Shown: positions 27,383 to 37,554 of the stretch, piece by piece
How the letters are laid out: every line of letters begins with the position of its first letter
Position numbering within the stretch: position 1 is the first letter of the stretch
Assembly: GCF_000599985.1 (NCBI RefSeq)
Contig: NZ_CP007445.1
Span: forward strand, 372,001 to 436,000
DNA from: Gilliamella apicola
Lineage (GTDB): Bacteria > Pseudomonadota > Gammaproteobacteria > Enterobacterales > Orbaceae
Direction of reading: 5' to 3'
DNA length: 64,000 bases
The notes under the pieces: model-generated
What the model saw: the letters and a program-made list of their open reading frames with translations, nothing else
Told to the model about the DNA's origin: nothing
The model's database searches: none
Position numbers and translations under genes: made by a program

Positions 27383-29446
27383 ATGGTTGTTGATAATAGA
27401 ATTCATACTGTTCTAAATGCCTTGATTCAAAACCCAAGTATCAGTGGTGTAGAACTTCAAGCTGAATTTGGGTTAACACGCAAACAACTTAGTTATACAT
27501 TAAAGAAAATTAATGATTTCCTTGAGTCTTCTAATCTTGAATTAATTAAACGTTTTAAAACAGGAAAATTTAGTGTACCAAAACATGTCATTGAAACATT
27601 TAGAGATGAACCTGTTTCAAAAGCTATTGGACGTTATATATATTCAGAAGATGAACGAGTCCATTTGCTTTTATTCTTTTTATTAACTCGAACTGAAAGA
27701 TTGTCATTAATACATTTATCTTCCGCTCTTACTATTAGCCAAAATACCGTTATTAATGACATTAAAAAAGTACAACTCATGATAGTGCAATATCATTTAC
27801 AAATAAGCTATGACCGTGAAAATGGTTACAGAATTATTGGTAAAGAAATTGACAAACGGTATTTATTGCTGAAATTAATTCGTAGAATTATCAGTATGCC
27901 AGTCGCGGATAAAATATTTAAAGAAAATGATATTATTACTCAAGGTGGATTAGAACAAGTAGGGCAGGTATTTAGTGAAATAGAGAAAAAATTAAAAATT
28001 ATTTTTACCGATGAGCAGTTACAAGAACTGACCTACTTTATCTGTTTTATGTTACAGCGCATTGAAACCGATAAAAAAATTGAGCACTTACCTGAAAATT
28101 ATGCTGAAGTTGCCAACAGTCGTGATTTTCAATTGATGAAAAAGTTGATTGAAAAATTTGGTATTACCGATCTTAATGAACAAATTTTTTTAACGATTCT
28201 AGTGCAAAGTTCAAATATCCAAACTTTATCAGACAAATATTTCCATTTAGATACTGTATTATTGGAAAGTGCGGTTGAAGTTATTAATAATTTTGAGCAG
28301 ATTAGTTGTATTACTTTTAGGGATAAGAGTGAACTTACTGAACGCATTTATCAACATTGGAAACCCGCCTATTATCGAATTCGTTATCATATTACCAACA
28401 TTAATAGTGTCTATGACATAGTTTTACAAGAGTTTGGTCATTTACATGAAATGGTACGAAAAGCCATTGCACCGTTTGAGAAAATTTTGCATTGTAATAT
28501 GCCTGATGAAGAAGTCGCTTTTATAACGGTTTTATTTGGCGGCTGGTTAACTCGTGAAGGTTTGATAAATCAAATTAAAACAAAAAAAATTGCGATTGTT
28601 GTCTGTGAAAATAGTGCAACTGTTTCAACTTATCTTTATTTAACTTTGCAAGTTTTGTTACCCGAATTACATTTTTCAGATGCAATGTCTAAACGTGAGT
28701 TTGAAAAATATAATCATTATTATGATATTGTGTTTTCAACATCCTATTTATCGACCGATAAACTTTTATTTATTGTTAATCCATCCGTTAATAATTTTCA
28801 TAAAAATGCTTTTCGTAATCAGGTGATCGGCACTTTACAAGGAATTGATCCAAGCATAATTCAAGTTGAAGAACTGATGTTAATTATTGAAAAGTTCAGT
28901 AATATAAAAGAGAGAAAAGCCTTACAAAAAGAGTTAACCTCATATCTGTATAACGATGAAGTAAATGATAACCCTTTACGTATAACCCAACATGAAATTC
29001 CATCACTTGCTGATTTAATGCAACCAGAACATATCAATATTGCGCAATCAGCCGATATTTCATGGCAAGATGCACTTGAATTAGCCGCAAAACCACTTCT
29101 AACTAATCAATCCATAGAGCATTATTATCTTGAAAGGATGATTAACAAAATTCAATTTGAACAACCTTATATTATGTTAGTTGATGGCTTAATCATCGCG
29201 CATGCTGGTATTGATGATGGTGTTAATAAAGTTGCGATGTCTTTACTTAAATTTCCTCAAAAAATTGATATTTGTGGTTATATGCAAGCAGATTTAATCG
29301 TTGTTCTTGCTACCAATAACCCACAAAAACATCTTAAAGCTTTAGCTCAATTAAATGAATTATTAGAACTTCATGAAGGAGCTACATATATACGAAAGGC
29401 AAACGATAGCCATGAAATTTGGAAATTGTTTGCAAACTATCAATGA
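27383..29446 (+). CDS. PRD-domain transcriptional regulator with PTS IIB- and IIA-like domains (MtlR/ManR type)
   Basis: A 687-residue regulator. Two N-terminal helix-turn-helix units are visible (NPSISGVELQAEFGLTRKQL and RLSLIHLSSALTISQNTV). Two PRD regions span about residues 170-400 (histidines in EFGHLHEMVRK). A IIB-like segment follows (KIAIVVCENSATVSTYLY). A C-terminal IIA-like domain holds the histidine motif LIIAHAGIDDGVN, near residue 610. Such proteins activate their PTS operon depending on phosphorylation by HPr and the cognate IIB. It lies 93 bases after the IIC gene and is followed within 30 bases by the aldolase gene, so it should control this operon. Confidence 0.9.
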   Translation: MVVDNRIHTVLNALIQNPSISGVELQAEFGLTRKQLSYTLKKINDFLESSNLELIKRFKTGKFSVPKHVIETFRDEPVSKAIGRYIYSEDERVHLLLFFLLTRTERLSLIHLSSALTISQNTVINDIKKVQLMIVQYHLQISYDRENGYRIIGKEIDKRYLLLKLIRRIISMPVADKIFKENDIITQGGLEQVGQVFSEIEKKLKIIFTDEQLQELTYFICFMLQRIETDKKIEHLPENYAEVANSRDFQLMKKLIEKFGITDLNEQIFLTILVQSSNIQTLSDKYFHLDTVLLESAVEVINNFEQISCITFRDKSELTERIYQHWKPAYYRIRYHITNINSVYDIVLQEFGHLHEMVRKAIAPFEKILHCNMPDEEVAFITVLFGGWLTREGLINQIKTKKIAIVVCENSATVSTYLYLTLQVLLPELHFSDAMSKREFEKYNHYYDIVFSTSYLSTDKLLFIVNPSVNNFHKNAFRNQVIGTLQGIDPSIIQVEELMLIIEKFSNIKERKALQKELTSYLYNDEVNDNPLRITQHEIPSLADLMQPEHINIAQSADISWQDALELAAKPLLTNQSIEHYYLERMINKIQFEQPYIMLVDGLIIAHAGIDDGVNKVAMSLLKFPQKIDICGYMQADLIVVLATNNPQKHLKALAQLNELLELHEGATYIRKANDSHEIWKLFANYQ

Positions 29447-29474
29447 ATATTTTGCCAAAAGTAGGAGTCATAAA

Positions 29475-30137
29475 ATGTTAGAGATTCAAAAGCAGTATGT
29501 TGTCGATATGGCACAAAAATCTAGCGAATGGGGATTATGTAAACATAAAGCGGGTAACTCAAGTGTTAGAGATAAACAAACAGGGTATGTGCTTGTAACA
29601 CCAACTACAATTGATAAAAAATTATTAACAGTTCGCGATATAGTGGTTATGGATCTTGACGCTAATGTTATTGAAGCTGATTCGGGATTAAGACCTACCA
29701 GTGAATGTTTAATGCATCTTGAAATTTATAAGGCGCGTGAGGATGTTTTTGCTATTTCACATACTCACTCTATTTTTGCCACTTCATTTGCCGTATTAGC
29801 AAGACCTATACCTGCCGTAGTTTATGAATGTGCTATCCTTAATTTAAAAGATGGTGTTATTCCTGTTGCGCCTTATGGTAGGCCTGGAACAACTGAACTG
29901 TCACACAGTGTGATTGAACCAATTAAGCGTGCTGATGCGATTTTAATGGAGAAACACGGGGCTATAGCTGTTGATAAAGATCCTTATGAAGCTGTTTTAA
30001 AAGCTGCTTATATTGAAGAAATGGCTGAAATTTATTATCACGCATTACTTATTAATGATGGTAAAGATCCTGGTGGTTTTCCACCCGAAGAGTTGCAAAG
30101 CTGGGCGTATCCTTCACAAATTAAATTTAAACACTAA
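29475..30137 (+). CDS. Class II (zinc) aldolase, L-fuculose/L-ribulose-phosphate type
   Basis: A 220-residue protein of the class II aldolase/adducin family, about the size of FucA (215). GNSSVRDK is the phosphate-binding loop (usually GN-S-R). Glu77 in RPTSECLMHLEIY is the catalytic acid. His96 and His98 in SHTHSIFATSF are zinc ligands, with a third in YYHALL. Expected products are dihydroxyacetone phosphate plus an aldehyde. The start at 29475 follows GTAGGAG; the longer frame overlaps the regulator gene. It is last in the PTS operon and faces dhaKL. The substrate could be fuculose-, ribulose- or another ketose-phosphate. Confidence 0.88.
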   Translation: MLEIQKQYVVDMAQKSSEWGLCKHKAGNSSVRDKQTGYVLVTPTTIDKKLLTVRDIVVMDLDANVIEADSGLRPTSECLMHLEIYKAREDVFAISHTHSIFATSFAVLARPIPAVVYECAILNLKDGVIPVAPYGRPGTTELSHSVIEPIKRADAILMEKHGAIAVDKDPYEAVLKAAYIEEMAEIYYHALLINDGKDPGGFPPEELQSWAYPSQIKFKH

Positions 30138-30154
30138 TGTTTGATATTCTCTAA

Positions 30155-30190
30155 TTTTATAACGTAATAATTCAACATTACGTTATAAAA
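30155..30190 (+). terminator. 14-bp perfect hairpin after the aldolase gene
   Basis: TTTTATAACGTAAT (30155-30168) and ATTACGTTATAAAA (30177-30190) form a perfect stem with an 8-base loop, 17 bases after the aldolase stop. It is AT-rich and has no long T run beyond the stem. It ends the PTS operon transcript or protects its 3' end. Confidence 0.7.
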
Positions 30191-30294
30191 TGCAGATGTT
30201 TTAATTTATTTTGATAATGTTAACTTATCGAATTTTTTTGTGTTGTTTAATAGTAGAATTTATAGGTTGTTTTTGTGGCTCAATGAGCTTGTAG

Positions 30295-30319
30295 AAATCC
30301 GCCGACGAACAGCGGATTT
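30295..30319 (-). terminator. Hairpin downstream of dhaL
   Basis: AAATCCGC / GCGGATTT stem with a 9-base loop, 23 bases beyond the dhaL stop on the minus strand. The T tract is short. Confidence 0.65.
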
Positions 30320-30341
30320 TGTTCTTTATTGTATTTTAATT

Positions 30342-30971
30342 TTATTGCATATGAATATAGTCATTCATGTATTTTAAAATAAATGCCATTGAAACTGCTC
30401 CAGGATCCATATGTCCAATAGTACGATCGCCTAAATTTTTAGCACGTCCAAATACCGCAACCATTTGTTTGGTTTTTTCTGCTCCTTCCATTGCTGATTT
30501 AGCAATTATTGGTAAAGCTTCATTGAGCGTAAGATTGGTTAATTCATTGGCTGATTTTGACGCTGCTGATAATGCATCAACCATCGTTTTATCGCCAGGC
30601 TCTGCGTTACCACGTTGATATACTCCTTGCCAACCGTCGTTAAGAAATTTTGCGAAGACTTCAGCATTTAATTCCATTGTGTTCACAATACTTTTTCCGC
30701 CAGTTCTAAATAATGTTCCAAATATAGCGCCCGAAGCACCGCCCATGCTTGTCATTAATTTTGTACCTATCTTAATAAAAAAATCGCCTATATCAGTAGG
30801 TTGAAATTTTTCATCTTGTAACAACTCAATAATAGATGCAAACCCTCGTTTCATTCCAATACCATGATCACCATCACCAACAATCTGATCTAACGCTGTT
30901 AATTCGGGTTCACTTTCGACCATTCTTTGAGCGGTAAATAACATCATTTTGCGTAGTTGTAATAAATTCAT
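30342..30971 (-). CDS. dhaL: Dihydroxyacetone kinase subunit DhaL (ADP/ATP-binding)
   Basis: A 209-residue DhaL domain. ALDQIVGDGDHGIGMKRGF carries the aspartates that hold Mg-nucleotide, MGGASGAIFGTLFR is the conserved phosphate loop, and GRAKNLGDRTIGHMDPGAVS the C-terminal signature. With DhaK it phosphorylates dihydroxyacetone or a related short ketose. In E. coli the bound ADP is recharged by DhaM via the PTS. No dhaM lies here, so either dhaM is elsewhere or this pair uses ATP directly. The start at 30971 is one base beyond the dhaK stop; the longer frame overlaps dhaK. Confidence 0.92.
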   Translation of the reverse strand: MNLLQLRKMMLFTAQRMVESEPELTALDQIVGDGDHGIGMKRGFASIIELLQDEKFQPTDIGDFFIKIGTKLMTSMGGASGAIFGTLFRTGGKSIVNTMELNAEVFAKFLNDGWQGVYQRGNAEPGDKTMVDALSAASKSANELTNLTLNEALPIIAKSAMEGAEKTKQMVAVFGRAKNLGDRTIGHMDPGAVSMAFILKYMNDYIHMQ

Positions 30972-30972
30972 T

Positions 30973-31977
30973 CTATTTTCTCCATCCAAGCGTTTGACAA
31001 GGTAGATCATAAAGATGTTGCAATTCATCATCTAACTTCATTAGTGTGATTGAAAAACCTGACATTTCAAGTGATGTACAAAAATGTCCGACAGCAATAT
31101 CGTGAATGATAATACCTCGGTTATTAAGTTCAATACCAACTTTGCGTGTTATCACTAATAGTTCTGTATTACTAAGAGCGCCTAAATTGTTGATCAGTAC
31201 ACACACACGATCATCTGTTTGGAAAGGTAAATCATCACATAGATGATGTATCATCTCTTTGACAACTTCATCACTTGATGTCATTGCTTGTCGCCGTAAT
31301 CCAGCCTCACCATGAATGCCTATCCCAATTTCGATCTCATTTTCATCTAATTCAAAATTAAAATTATTTGATTGAGGTAAGGCGCATCCATCAAGTGCGA
31401 CACCTATAGTACGAACATTAGCGTTAGCTTTTGCTACAACTTGATAAAGATTTTCAAGATTGTATTTTTCAAATTGAGAGGCAGCACCTGCAATTTTATA
31501 TAAAAACATAATACCGGCTACACCACGGCGGTCAGATAGTTTGGATAAGGGAGCTGAGGCAATATCATCGGTTGCTCGAATAGTTTTAGTGACAATGTTT
31601 TCTTCTGCTAATATTTCGGCTGAAATATCAAAATTCATCCCGTCACCTGAATAATTACCATATAAAAAAAGCACACCATTACCATTTTCAGTCGCTTTGG
31701 TAAGTTCAATTATTTGGTCTGGTGATGGTGAAGTAAATACTTCTCCTAAAGCACAACCATCAATGCCTCCTTCACCAATAAAACCGGCAAAAGTTGGTTC
31801 ATGACCACTACCACCACCCGAAATAACAACGACTTGTTCATTTGATATATGATTACCATAAACAGCACAATAATCAGGAATAGCTGTTAATTTACCATTA
31901 TAGGCATACACCAATCCTTGCATAACTTCTTGTCTTACGTTATTTGGATCGTTAAGTAACTTTTTGGGTTTACGCAT
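30973..31977 (-). CDS. dhaK: Dihydroxyacetone kinase subunit DhaK (substrate-binding)
   Basis: A 334-residue DhaK. VVISGGGSGHEPTFAGFIGEG and GCALGEVFTSPSPDQI form the substrate pocket. NYSGDGMNFD and the substrate-anchoring histidine His222 in GIGIHGEAGLRR are present. A start at 31977 with GAGGAAAA upstream matches the family start (MRKPKKLLNDP). It forms an operon with dhaL and is convergent with the PTS/aldolase operon, whose aldolase would yield dihydroxyacetone phosphate and an aldehyde. Whether the kinase acts on dihydroxyacetone or on another ketose is open. Confidence 0.93.
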   Translation of the reverse strand: MRKPKKLLNDPNNVRQEVMQGLVYAYNGKLTAIPDYCAVYGNHISNEQVVVISGGGSGHEPTFAGFIGEGGIDGCALGEVFTSPSPDQIIELTKATENGNGVLFLYGNYSGDGMNFDISAEILAEENIVTKTIRATDDIASAPLSKLSDRRGVAGIMFLYKIAGAASQFEKYNLENLYQVVAKANANVRTIGVALDGCALPQSNNFNFELDENEIEIGIGIHGEAGLRRQAMTSSDEVVKEMIHHLCDDLPFQTDDRVCVLINNLGALSNTELLVITRKVGIELNNRGIIIHDIAVGHFCTSLEMSGFSITLMKLDDELQHLYDLPCQTLGWRK

Positions 31978-32330
31978 TGATTTTTCCTCTTCATTAATCA
32001 TGTTTAACAATATTTATTGTAGGTAAAACTAAAAAGTCAAACGAATACATTTAATGACAAATAGTATCCTTATAATTGCGCATCATAGGGATCAATCACT
32101 TTCAACCACTTATTTAGCAAATACCATATTAGTTTGTAAAAAAGTTTCAGATTATGGGTATGTTTCAGTAAAAATAATATTTTAATTCAATAATATAAAG
32201 GTTATTTAAATTCGTTACATTGATATTAGAAAGATTTTTGTTAAGAAATTCTGATATAAATTGCTAACTTACATAATAAGGTTATAATCGTCTTTTTAAG
32301 CATGATGATTCAATCAATAGAGTAGAGAGT
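31978..32330. other. Intergenic region between dhaK and a small exported-protein gene
   Basis: About 350 bp, AT-rich, with no open reading frame of note. It holds the divergent starts of dhaK and the 32331 gene. Apart from the promoter at 32261 I see no clear operator. Confidence 0.4.
32261..32288 (+). promoter_or_regulatory. Sigma-70 promoter candidate for the 32331 gene
   Basis: TTGCTA, a 16-base spacer and a consensus TATAAT, ending 42 bases before the ATG. AT-rich background makes chance matches common, but the perfect -10 and its position support it. Confidence 0.5.
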
Positions 32331-32894
32331 ATGAGAAAACTTCGAGCGATCTTTACTGCATGCATTTTAATAAATATGCCAATTAATCAAGTATTATCTG
32401 AACCTAAAACGGATGAAATTTTAACTCAATCATCTAATGAATTCTTGCCAGAATTTCAGTTACCAGAGCAAAGCCAATTTTTTTCCGTTGATTTTAAGAA
32501 AACTGAATCTTTTAATTCTAATCATATCCAAAATTTCACTGATAATTATGTTGTGCTTTATAGTAGTGACTTGAGTGACGCACGAATTTTAATTATTAAT
32601 GAAGTGGTTGCCAATGAACAAGAAGCCATGCAAATATTTCTTGGGCAAGCTAAAACACGTGGTAATCAAAAACCAGAAATCAAACTTTATAATAACGTGA
32701 AATATATTGATGGCATTGATTCCAACTTAAACAGACGTTATATCCTGATTCAACAATTTGATGAGGTTAACAGTTTAGTAACAATAAAATCTTTAGTTTA
32801 TCGAATAAACGCTAAAAATAGTGATTTTTCTGATATTGTAAACCCTATTGAACCACAGCAACTGGTTAGTGAATTAATAAATTTTGCTAAATAA
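32331..32894 (+). CDS. Hypothetical exported protein
   Basis: A 187-residue protein I do not recognise. An N-terminal signal-like stretch (MRKLRAIFTACILINMPINQ, possible cleavage after VLS) suggests export to the periplasm. The rest is soluble, with a mixed alpha/beta pattern (NYVVLYSSDLSDARILIINEV, RRYILIQQFDEV, LVTIKSLVYRI). No cysteine pair, lipobox or metal motif is evident. GAGAG precedes the ATG. It is monocistronic between dhaK (divergent) and tcdA. No function is proposed. Confidence 0.7.
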   Translation: MRKLRAIFTACILINMPINQVLSEPKTDEILTQSSNEFLPEFQLPEQSQFFSVDFKKTESFNSNHIQNFTDNYVVLYSSDLSDARILIINEVVANEQEAMQIFLGQAKTRGNQKPEIKLYNNVKYIDGIDSNLNRRYILIQQFDEVNSLVTIKSLVYRINAKNSDFSDIVNPIEPQQLVSELINFAK

Positions 32895-33172
32895 TAATTA
32901 ATGCTGGTATTAGTCATTTGACAAGCATTAATTACAATATTGGTTAAATGTTCTTACATTTATGAATGATGCAGTTTTTTATAAAAATCATTGATAGCTC
33001 TAAAATATATTTATTGAGTTACGACAAATACCAAAAGTGATGCAAAAATTATTAGAGTTAAAAATTCATTTATGATTTTTGCTTAGTTAATAGTAACCAT
33101 TCACGAAGATTGGTTAACATATTGCGCTTGTATCTATGCGCTGTTAGTATGCTGACATAATTTGATTGATGA

Positions 33173-33985
33173 ATGGTACTTATGCAAAACACATTTTCAA
33201 ATTCTTATTTTCAACGTTTTAGCGGAATTGCGCGGTTATATGGTGAGTCTGCATTAGCTTCTTTTTCTCAGGCACATGTTTGTGTAATTGGTATTGGCGG
33301 AGTAGGCTCTTGGGTTGCTGAATCACTCGCGCGTAGTGGTATAGGGCAAATTACCTTAATTGATATGGATGATGTATGTGTAACCAATACTAATCGTCAG
33401 ATTCACGCTTTAAAATCTAATATTGGCAAACCTAAAACATCCGTCATGGCCGAACGAATTTTGCAAATTAATCCTGAATGTATTGTCAATGAAATCGATG
33501 ATTTTATTAATGTTGATAATGTTAGCCAATATTTGGGGACTAAACAAAATCCTCGTTATAATTATATTGTCGATGCGATCGATAGCGTTCGTGATAAAGC
33601 GGCTGTTCTTGCCTATTGTAAACGTCAAAAATTAAAAATTATTACAATAGGTGGAGCAGGAGGTCAAAAAGATCCTACGCAAATAAAAATTGCGGACTTA
33701 GCAAAAACCATTCAAGATCCTTTAGCTGCTAAATTACGCGAAAAATTAAAAAATGATTATAAATTAAGTAAGGACAGTAAAGGTAAATATTCAATTCCAT
33801 GTGTATATTCTACTGAACAGCTGACTTATCCAACTAAAAATGGTCAGATTTGTTTTGCTAAAAATCAAGCAGACAGTAATAAAAAAATGGACTGTGAATC
33901 GGGATTTGGAGCGATAACAACGGTAACCGCAACGTTTGGTTTTGTTGCTGTCAGTTATGTATTGAACAAATTGTGTAACGTATAA
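33173..33985 (+). CDS. tcdA: tRNA threonylcarbamoyladenosine dehydratase
   Basis: A 270-residue E1-like enzyme. The ATP-binding glycine loop VIGIGGVGSWVAESLARSG, then LIDMDDVCVTNTNRQ, VDAIDSVRDKAAV and TIGGAGGQKDPTQI match E. coli TcdA (YgdL, 268 residues). It converts t6A to cyclic ct6A at position 37 of ANN-decoding tRNAs. The catalytic cysteine is probably the Cys in KYSIPCVYSTE. Starts at 33173 and 33182 are both possible; neither has a strong ribosome site. A 12-bp hairpin terminator follows. Confidence 0.95.
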   Translation: MVLMQNTFSNSYFQRFSGIARLYGESALASFSQAHVCVIGIGGVGSWVAESLARSGIGQITLIDMDDVCVTNTNRQIHALKSNIGKPKTSVMAERILQINPECIVNEIDDFINVDNVSQYLGTKQNPRYNYIVDAIDSVRDKAAVLAYCKRQKLKIITIGGAGGQKDPTQIKIADLAKTIQDPLAAKLREKLKNDYKLSKDSKGKYSIPCVYSTEQLTYPTKNGQICFAKNQADSNKKMDCESGFGAITTVTATFGFVAVSYVLNKLCNV

Positions 33986-34039
33986 TTATCTTTCTTTCAA
34001 TTTAAAAAAAATTCTACCTTTTTAAAATAAATATCTCTT

Positions 34040-34079
34040 AAAAGACAATTAAGTTTTGACTAAAGTAATTGTCTTTTTA
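34040..34079 (+). terminator. Terminator after tcdA
   Basis: AAAAGACAATTA (34040-34051) pairs perfectly with TAATTGTCTTTT (34066-34077), followed by further T; 55 bases after the tcdA stop. The remaining 220 bases up to adhE hold its promoter and leader, in which I cannot choose a -10/-35 pair. TTTCAAGGA occurs twice in that leader (34243 and 34286 regions); the second copy contains the adhE ribosome site. Confidence 0.8.
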
Positions 34080-34299
34080 GTTTTTATTGCAACTATTCTT
34101 CTTCATTTACATTTCGCTATGCCTAAATATATCTATTGATTTAAAAAAACAATCTTTTTTGCTCATATATTATTGTATAAAGCGCAAATCTGATTTACGA
34201 TAATGCCAATTTCGTTTTGTATTATGTCTAAGCATTAAAAAGTTTCAAGGAAGACGCCAAACGATCCCAATTTATTTTTTATATTTCAAGGAGAAATCT

Positions 34300-36996
34300 A
34301 TGGCAGTAACTAATATGAATGAGTTAAATGAGTTAATGGCTCGTGTGAAGAAAGCACAAGAAACTTATTCAAATTATACTCAAGAGCAAGTCGACAAAAT
34401 CTTCGTAGCGGCAGCGACAGCCGCAGCCGCAGCTCGAATTCCTCTCGCACAACAAGCGGTTGCAGAGTCAGGAATGGGAATTGTTGAAGATAAAGTTATT
34501 AAAAATCTTTTTGCTGCAGAGTATATCTTAAATAAATATCGTCACGATAAAACTTGTGGCGTAGTGGCTGAAAATGAGCCATTTGGTACTATTACTTTAG
34601 CTGAACCTTTGGGTATCATTTGTGGTATCGTGCCAACTACAAACCCAACTTCTACTGCAATTTTTAAATCGTTAATCAGTTTAAAAACTCGTAATGCAAT
34701 TGTCTTTTCACCTCACCCTCGAGCTAAAAAATCCACTATTGAAGCAGCTAAAATTGTATTAGATGCCGCAATTAAAGCTGGTGCACCTAAAGATATTATC
34801 GGTTGGATTGATGAGCCATCTATCGAATTATCTAATGCATTAATGCATCATGATGATGTTGCTGCTATTTTAGCGACAGGTGGACCAGGTATGGTAAAAG
34901 CTGCATACAGTTCTGGAAAACCAGCACTAGGTGTTGGGGCAGGTAATACACCGGTAATTATTGATGAAACTGCTGATTTAAGACGCGCGGTTGCTTCAGT
35001 ACTGATGTCTAAAACTTTCGATAACGGTATGATTTGTGCGTCAGAACAAGCGATCGTTGTGGTTGACTCTGTTTATGATGAAGTTCGTAGTTTATTATCT
35101 GAATATGGTGCATATGTCTTAAATGCTAAAGAAACCAAAGCGGTACAAGGCATCATCTTAAACGATAAAGGTGCTTTAAATGCTAATATCGTTGGTCAAC
35201 CAGCAGTTAAAATTGCAGAGTTAGCAGGATTTAAGGTTCCAGCAGGTTCAAAAGTACTTGTTGGTGAAGTAACTAAAGTTGATTTATCTGAGCCATTTGC
35301 GCATGAAAAACTTTCCCCTACTTTAGCAATGTTTAGAGCAAAAGATTTTGCTGAAGCGGTTGAAAAAGCTGAAAAATTAGTAGAAATGGGTGGTATGGGT
35401 CATACCTCTGTACTTTATACAGATCAAGATAGCAACCGTGACCGTATTGATTATTTCGGTAGTAAAATGAAAACTTGCCGTATTTTAATTAATCAGCCTG
35501 CAGCCCACGGTGGCATTGGTGATTTGTATAACTTTGATTTAGCGCCATCTTTAACATTAGGTTGTGGTTCTTGGGGTGGAAACTCGGTATCTGAAAATGT
35601 TGGACCGAAACACTTATTAAACAAAAAAACCATCGCTAAGAGAGCAGAAAACATGTTATGGCACAAATTACCAAGTTCTATCTATTTTAAACGAGGCTCA
35701 CTTCCTGTTGCTTTAAGTGAAGTTGTTGAACAAGGCGCAAAACGAGTCTTCTTAGTAACCGATAAATTTTTATTTAACAATGGTTACTCAAAACAAATTA
35801 CTGACCAATTAGAATCACAAGGCGTTATCTGCGAAACATTTTATGATGTTGAAGCCGACCCTACTTTAAGTGTGGTTCGAAAAGGTACTGCATCAATGAC
35901 ATCATTCCAACCTGATACTGTTATTGCTTTAGGTGGTGGTTCTCCAATGGATGCGGCTAAAATCATGTGGGTTCTTTATGAACATCCTGAAACAAAATTT
36001 GATGAGCTAGCATTACGCTTTATGGATATTCGTAAACGTACCTGTCATTTCCCTAATATGGGTAAAAAGGCGAAACTAATTTGTGTTACAACCACTTCTG
36101 GTACCGGTTCTGAAGTGACACCATTTGCTGTGGTTACTGATGATGCAACTGGTCAAAAATATCCTTTAGCTGATTATGCAATTACTCCAAACATGGCTAT
36201 TGTTGATGCTAACTTAGTAATGAATATGCCAAAATCACTTTGTGCAGCTGGTGGTTATGATGCGGTAACCCATGCTTTAGAAGCTTATGTTTCAATTATG
36301 GCAACTGAGTTTTCTGATGGACAAGCATTACAAGCGTTAAGCATGCTTAAAGCTTATTTACCTGCAAGCTATAAAGAAGGCGCTAAAAACCCACAAGCAC
36401 GCGAAAAAGTGCATAGTGCAGCAACATTAGCGGGTGTCGCTTTTGCTCAGGCATTTTTAGGTGTTTGTCACTCAATGGCGCATAAGATTGGTGCTGCATT
36501 CCATATCCCTCATGGCGTGGCAAATGCAATGTTAATTAGTAATGTAGTGCGTTTTAATGCAACCAATAAACCGACTAAACAAGGTACCTTTAGCCAATAT
36601 GGTTATCCTCAAGCTGTTAGTCGTTATGCAGAGATAGCCGATCATTTAGGTTTAACTGCTGCAGCTGACAAAGATGAGAAGAAAGTTGAGAAATTAATTG
36701 GTTGGTTAGATCAATTAAGAAAAGAACTTGATATTCCATTCTCAATTAAAGAGTTTGGTGTGGATGAAAAAGCTTTCTTGGCGCAAGTGGATCAACTTGC
36801 TGTTGATGCATTTGATGACCAATGTACTGGTGCAAACCCACGTTATCCGCTCATTGCTGAATTAAAACAAATCCTACTTGATACATACTATGGTCGTGCA
36901 TATCAAGATAAAGGTGATATTAGCGAAGATGTTGCTGTACATACAGCAGCCAAAGGCGTAGCAACTGCTAAGAAAAAAGCGTCAAGTAAGAAATAA
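34300..36996 (+). CDS. adhE: Bifunctional acetaldehyde-CoA/alcohol dehydrogenase
   Basis: An 898-residue fusion, close to E. coli AdhE (891). The N-terminal CoA-acylating aldehyde dehydrogenase has [20 protein letters not shown] and the catalytic Cys in [11 protein letters not shown]. The C-terminal iron-dependent alcohol dehydrogenase (from about residue 450) has [24 protein letters not shown] and iron ligands in [12 protein letters not shown] and IPHGVANA. It reduces acetyl-CoA to ethanol in two steps, regenerating NAD+ in fermentation. The start follows AAGGAGA. A strong terminator lies after the gene. The C-terminal tail is short and Lys/Ala-rich. Confidence 0.98.
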   Translation: MAVTNMNELNELMARVKKAQETYSNYTQEQVDKIFVAAATAAAAARIPLAQQAVAESGMGIVEDKVIKNLFAAEYILNKYRHDKTCGVVAENEPFGTITLAEPLGIICGIVPTTNPTSTAIFKSLISLKTRNAIVFSPHPRAKKSTIEAAKIVLDAAIKAGAPKDIIGWIDEPSIELSNALMHHDDVAAILATGGPGMVKAAYSSGKPALGVGAGNTPVIIDETADLRRAVASVLMSKTFDNGMICASEQAIVVVDSVYDEVRSLLSEYGAYVLNAKETKAVQGIILNDKGALNANIVGQPAVKIAELAGFKVPAGSKVLVGEVTKVDLSEPFAHEKLSPTLAMFRAKDFAEAVEKAEKLVEMGGMGHTSVLYTDQDSNRDRIDYFGSKMKTCRILINQPAAHGGIGDLYNFDLAPSLTLGCGSWGGNSVSENVGPKHLLNKKTIAKRAENMLWHKLPSSIYFKRGSLPVALSEVVEQGAKRVFLVTDKFLFNNGYSKQITDQLESQGVICETFYDVEADPTLSVVRKGTASMTSFQPDTVIALGGGSPMDAAKIMWVLYEHPETKFDELALRFMDIRKRTCHFPNMGKKAKLICVTTTSGTGSEVTPFAVVTDDATGQKYPLADYAITPNMAIVDANLVMNMPKSLCAAGGYDAVTHALEAYVSIMATEFSDGQALQALSMLKAYLPASYKEGAKNPQAREKVHSAATLAGVAFAQAFLGVCHSMAHKIGAAFHIPHGVANAMLISNVVRFNATNKPTKQGTFSQYGYPQAVSRYAEIADHLGLTAAADKDEKKVEKLIGWLDQLRKELDIPFSIKEFGVDEKAFLAQVDQLAVDAFDDQCTGANPRYPLIAELKQILLDTYYGRAYQDKGDISEDVAVHTAAKGVATAKKKASSKK

Positions 36997-37020
36997 TCTA
37001 ACATATTATTTTTGATTCAA

Positions 37021-37057
37021 AAAAAGCCTGAAATAGCCTATATTTCAGGCTTTTTTA
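37021..37057 (+). terminator. Rho-independent terminator of adhE
   Basis: AAAAAGCCTGAAATA pairs with TATTTCAGGCTTTTT around a short loop, followed by T and A; about 25 bases after the adhE stop. Confidence 0.93.
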
Positions 37058-37107
37058 TGTTTTTTGATTTTTTTTTAAGCAAACAAAATAAAATTTGTTT
37101 TTTTTGC

Positions 37108-37136
37108 TTGCAAGGTTAAATGTTCTAGTACATAAT
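37108..37136 (+). promoter_or_regulatory. Promoter of the tRNA-tufB operon
   Basis: TTGCAA, a 17-base spacer and CATAAT, followed by a GC-rich GCGCAGC discriminator typical of stringently controlled stable-RNA promoters. It ends 13 bases before the first tRNA. Confidence 0.75.
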
Positions 37137-37149
37137 GCGCAGCACTTAG

Positions 37150-37225
<76 letters not shown>

Positions 37226-37258
37226 TTTTCCTAAGTAGACAAATTAATAAAGATTCGG

Positions 37259-37343
<85 letters not shown>

Positions 37344-37400
37344 TATAATCTAATATTAGCAATAGCTAATCGAAGCATTTAGGTAGCCGAGTTTGAACAT

Positions 37401-37475
<75 letters not shown>

Positions 37476-37478
37476 ATT

Positions 37479-37554
37479 GCTGATATAGCTCAGTTGGTAG
37501 AGCGCACCCTTGGTAAGGGTGAGGTCGGCAGTTCAAATCTGCCTATCAGCACCA
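37479..37554 (+). tRNA. tRNA-Thr (GGU anticodon)
   Basis: A 76-base cloverleaf beginning GCTGATATAGCTCAG and ending with CCA, 3 bases after tRNA-Gly. The anticodon loop TTGGTAA gives GGT. Equivalent to thrT; tufB follows 184 bases later. Confidence 0.97.

Noticed and set aside
33986..34299. Possible FNR or CRP sites upstream of adhE
   Set aside because: No match close enough to TTGAT-N4-ATCAA or TGTGA-N6-TCACA was found.
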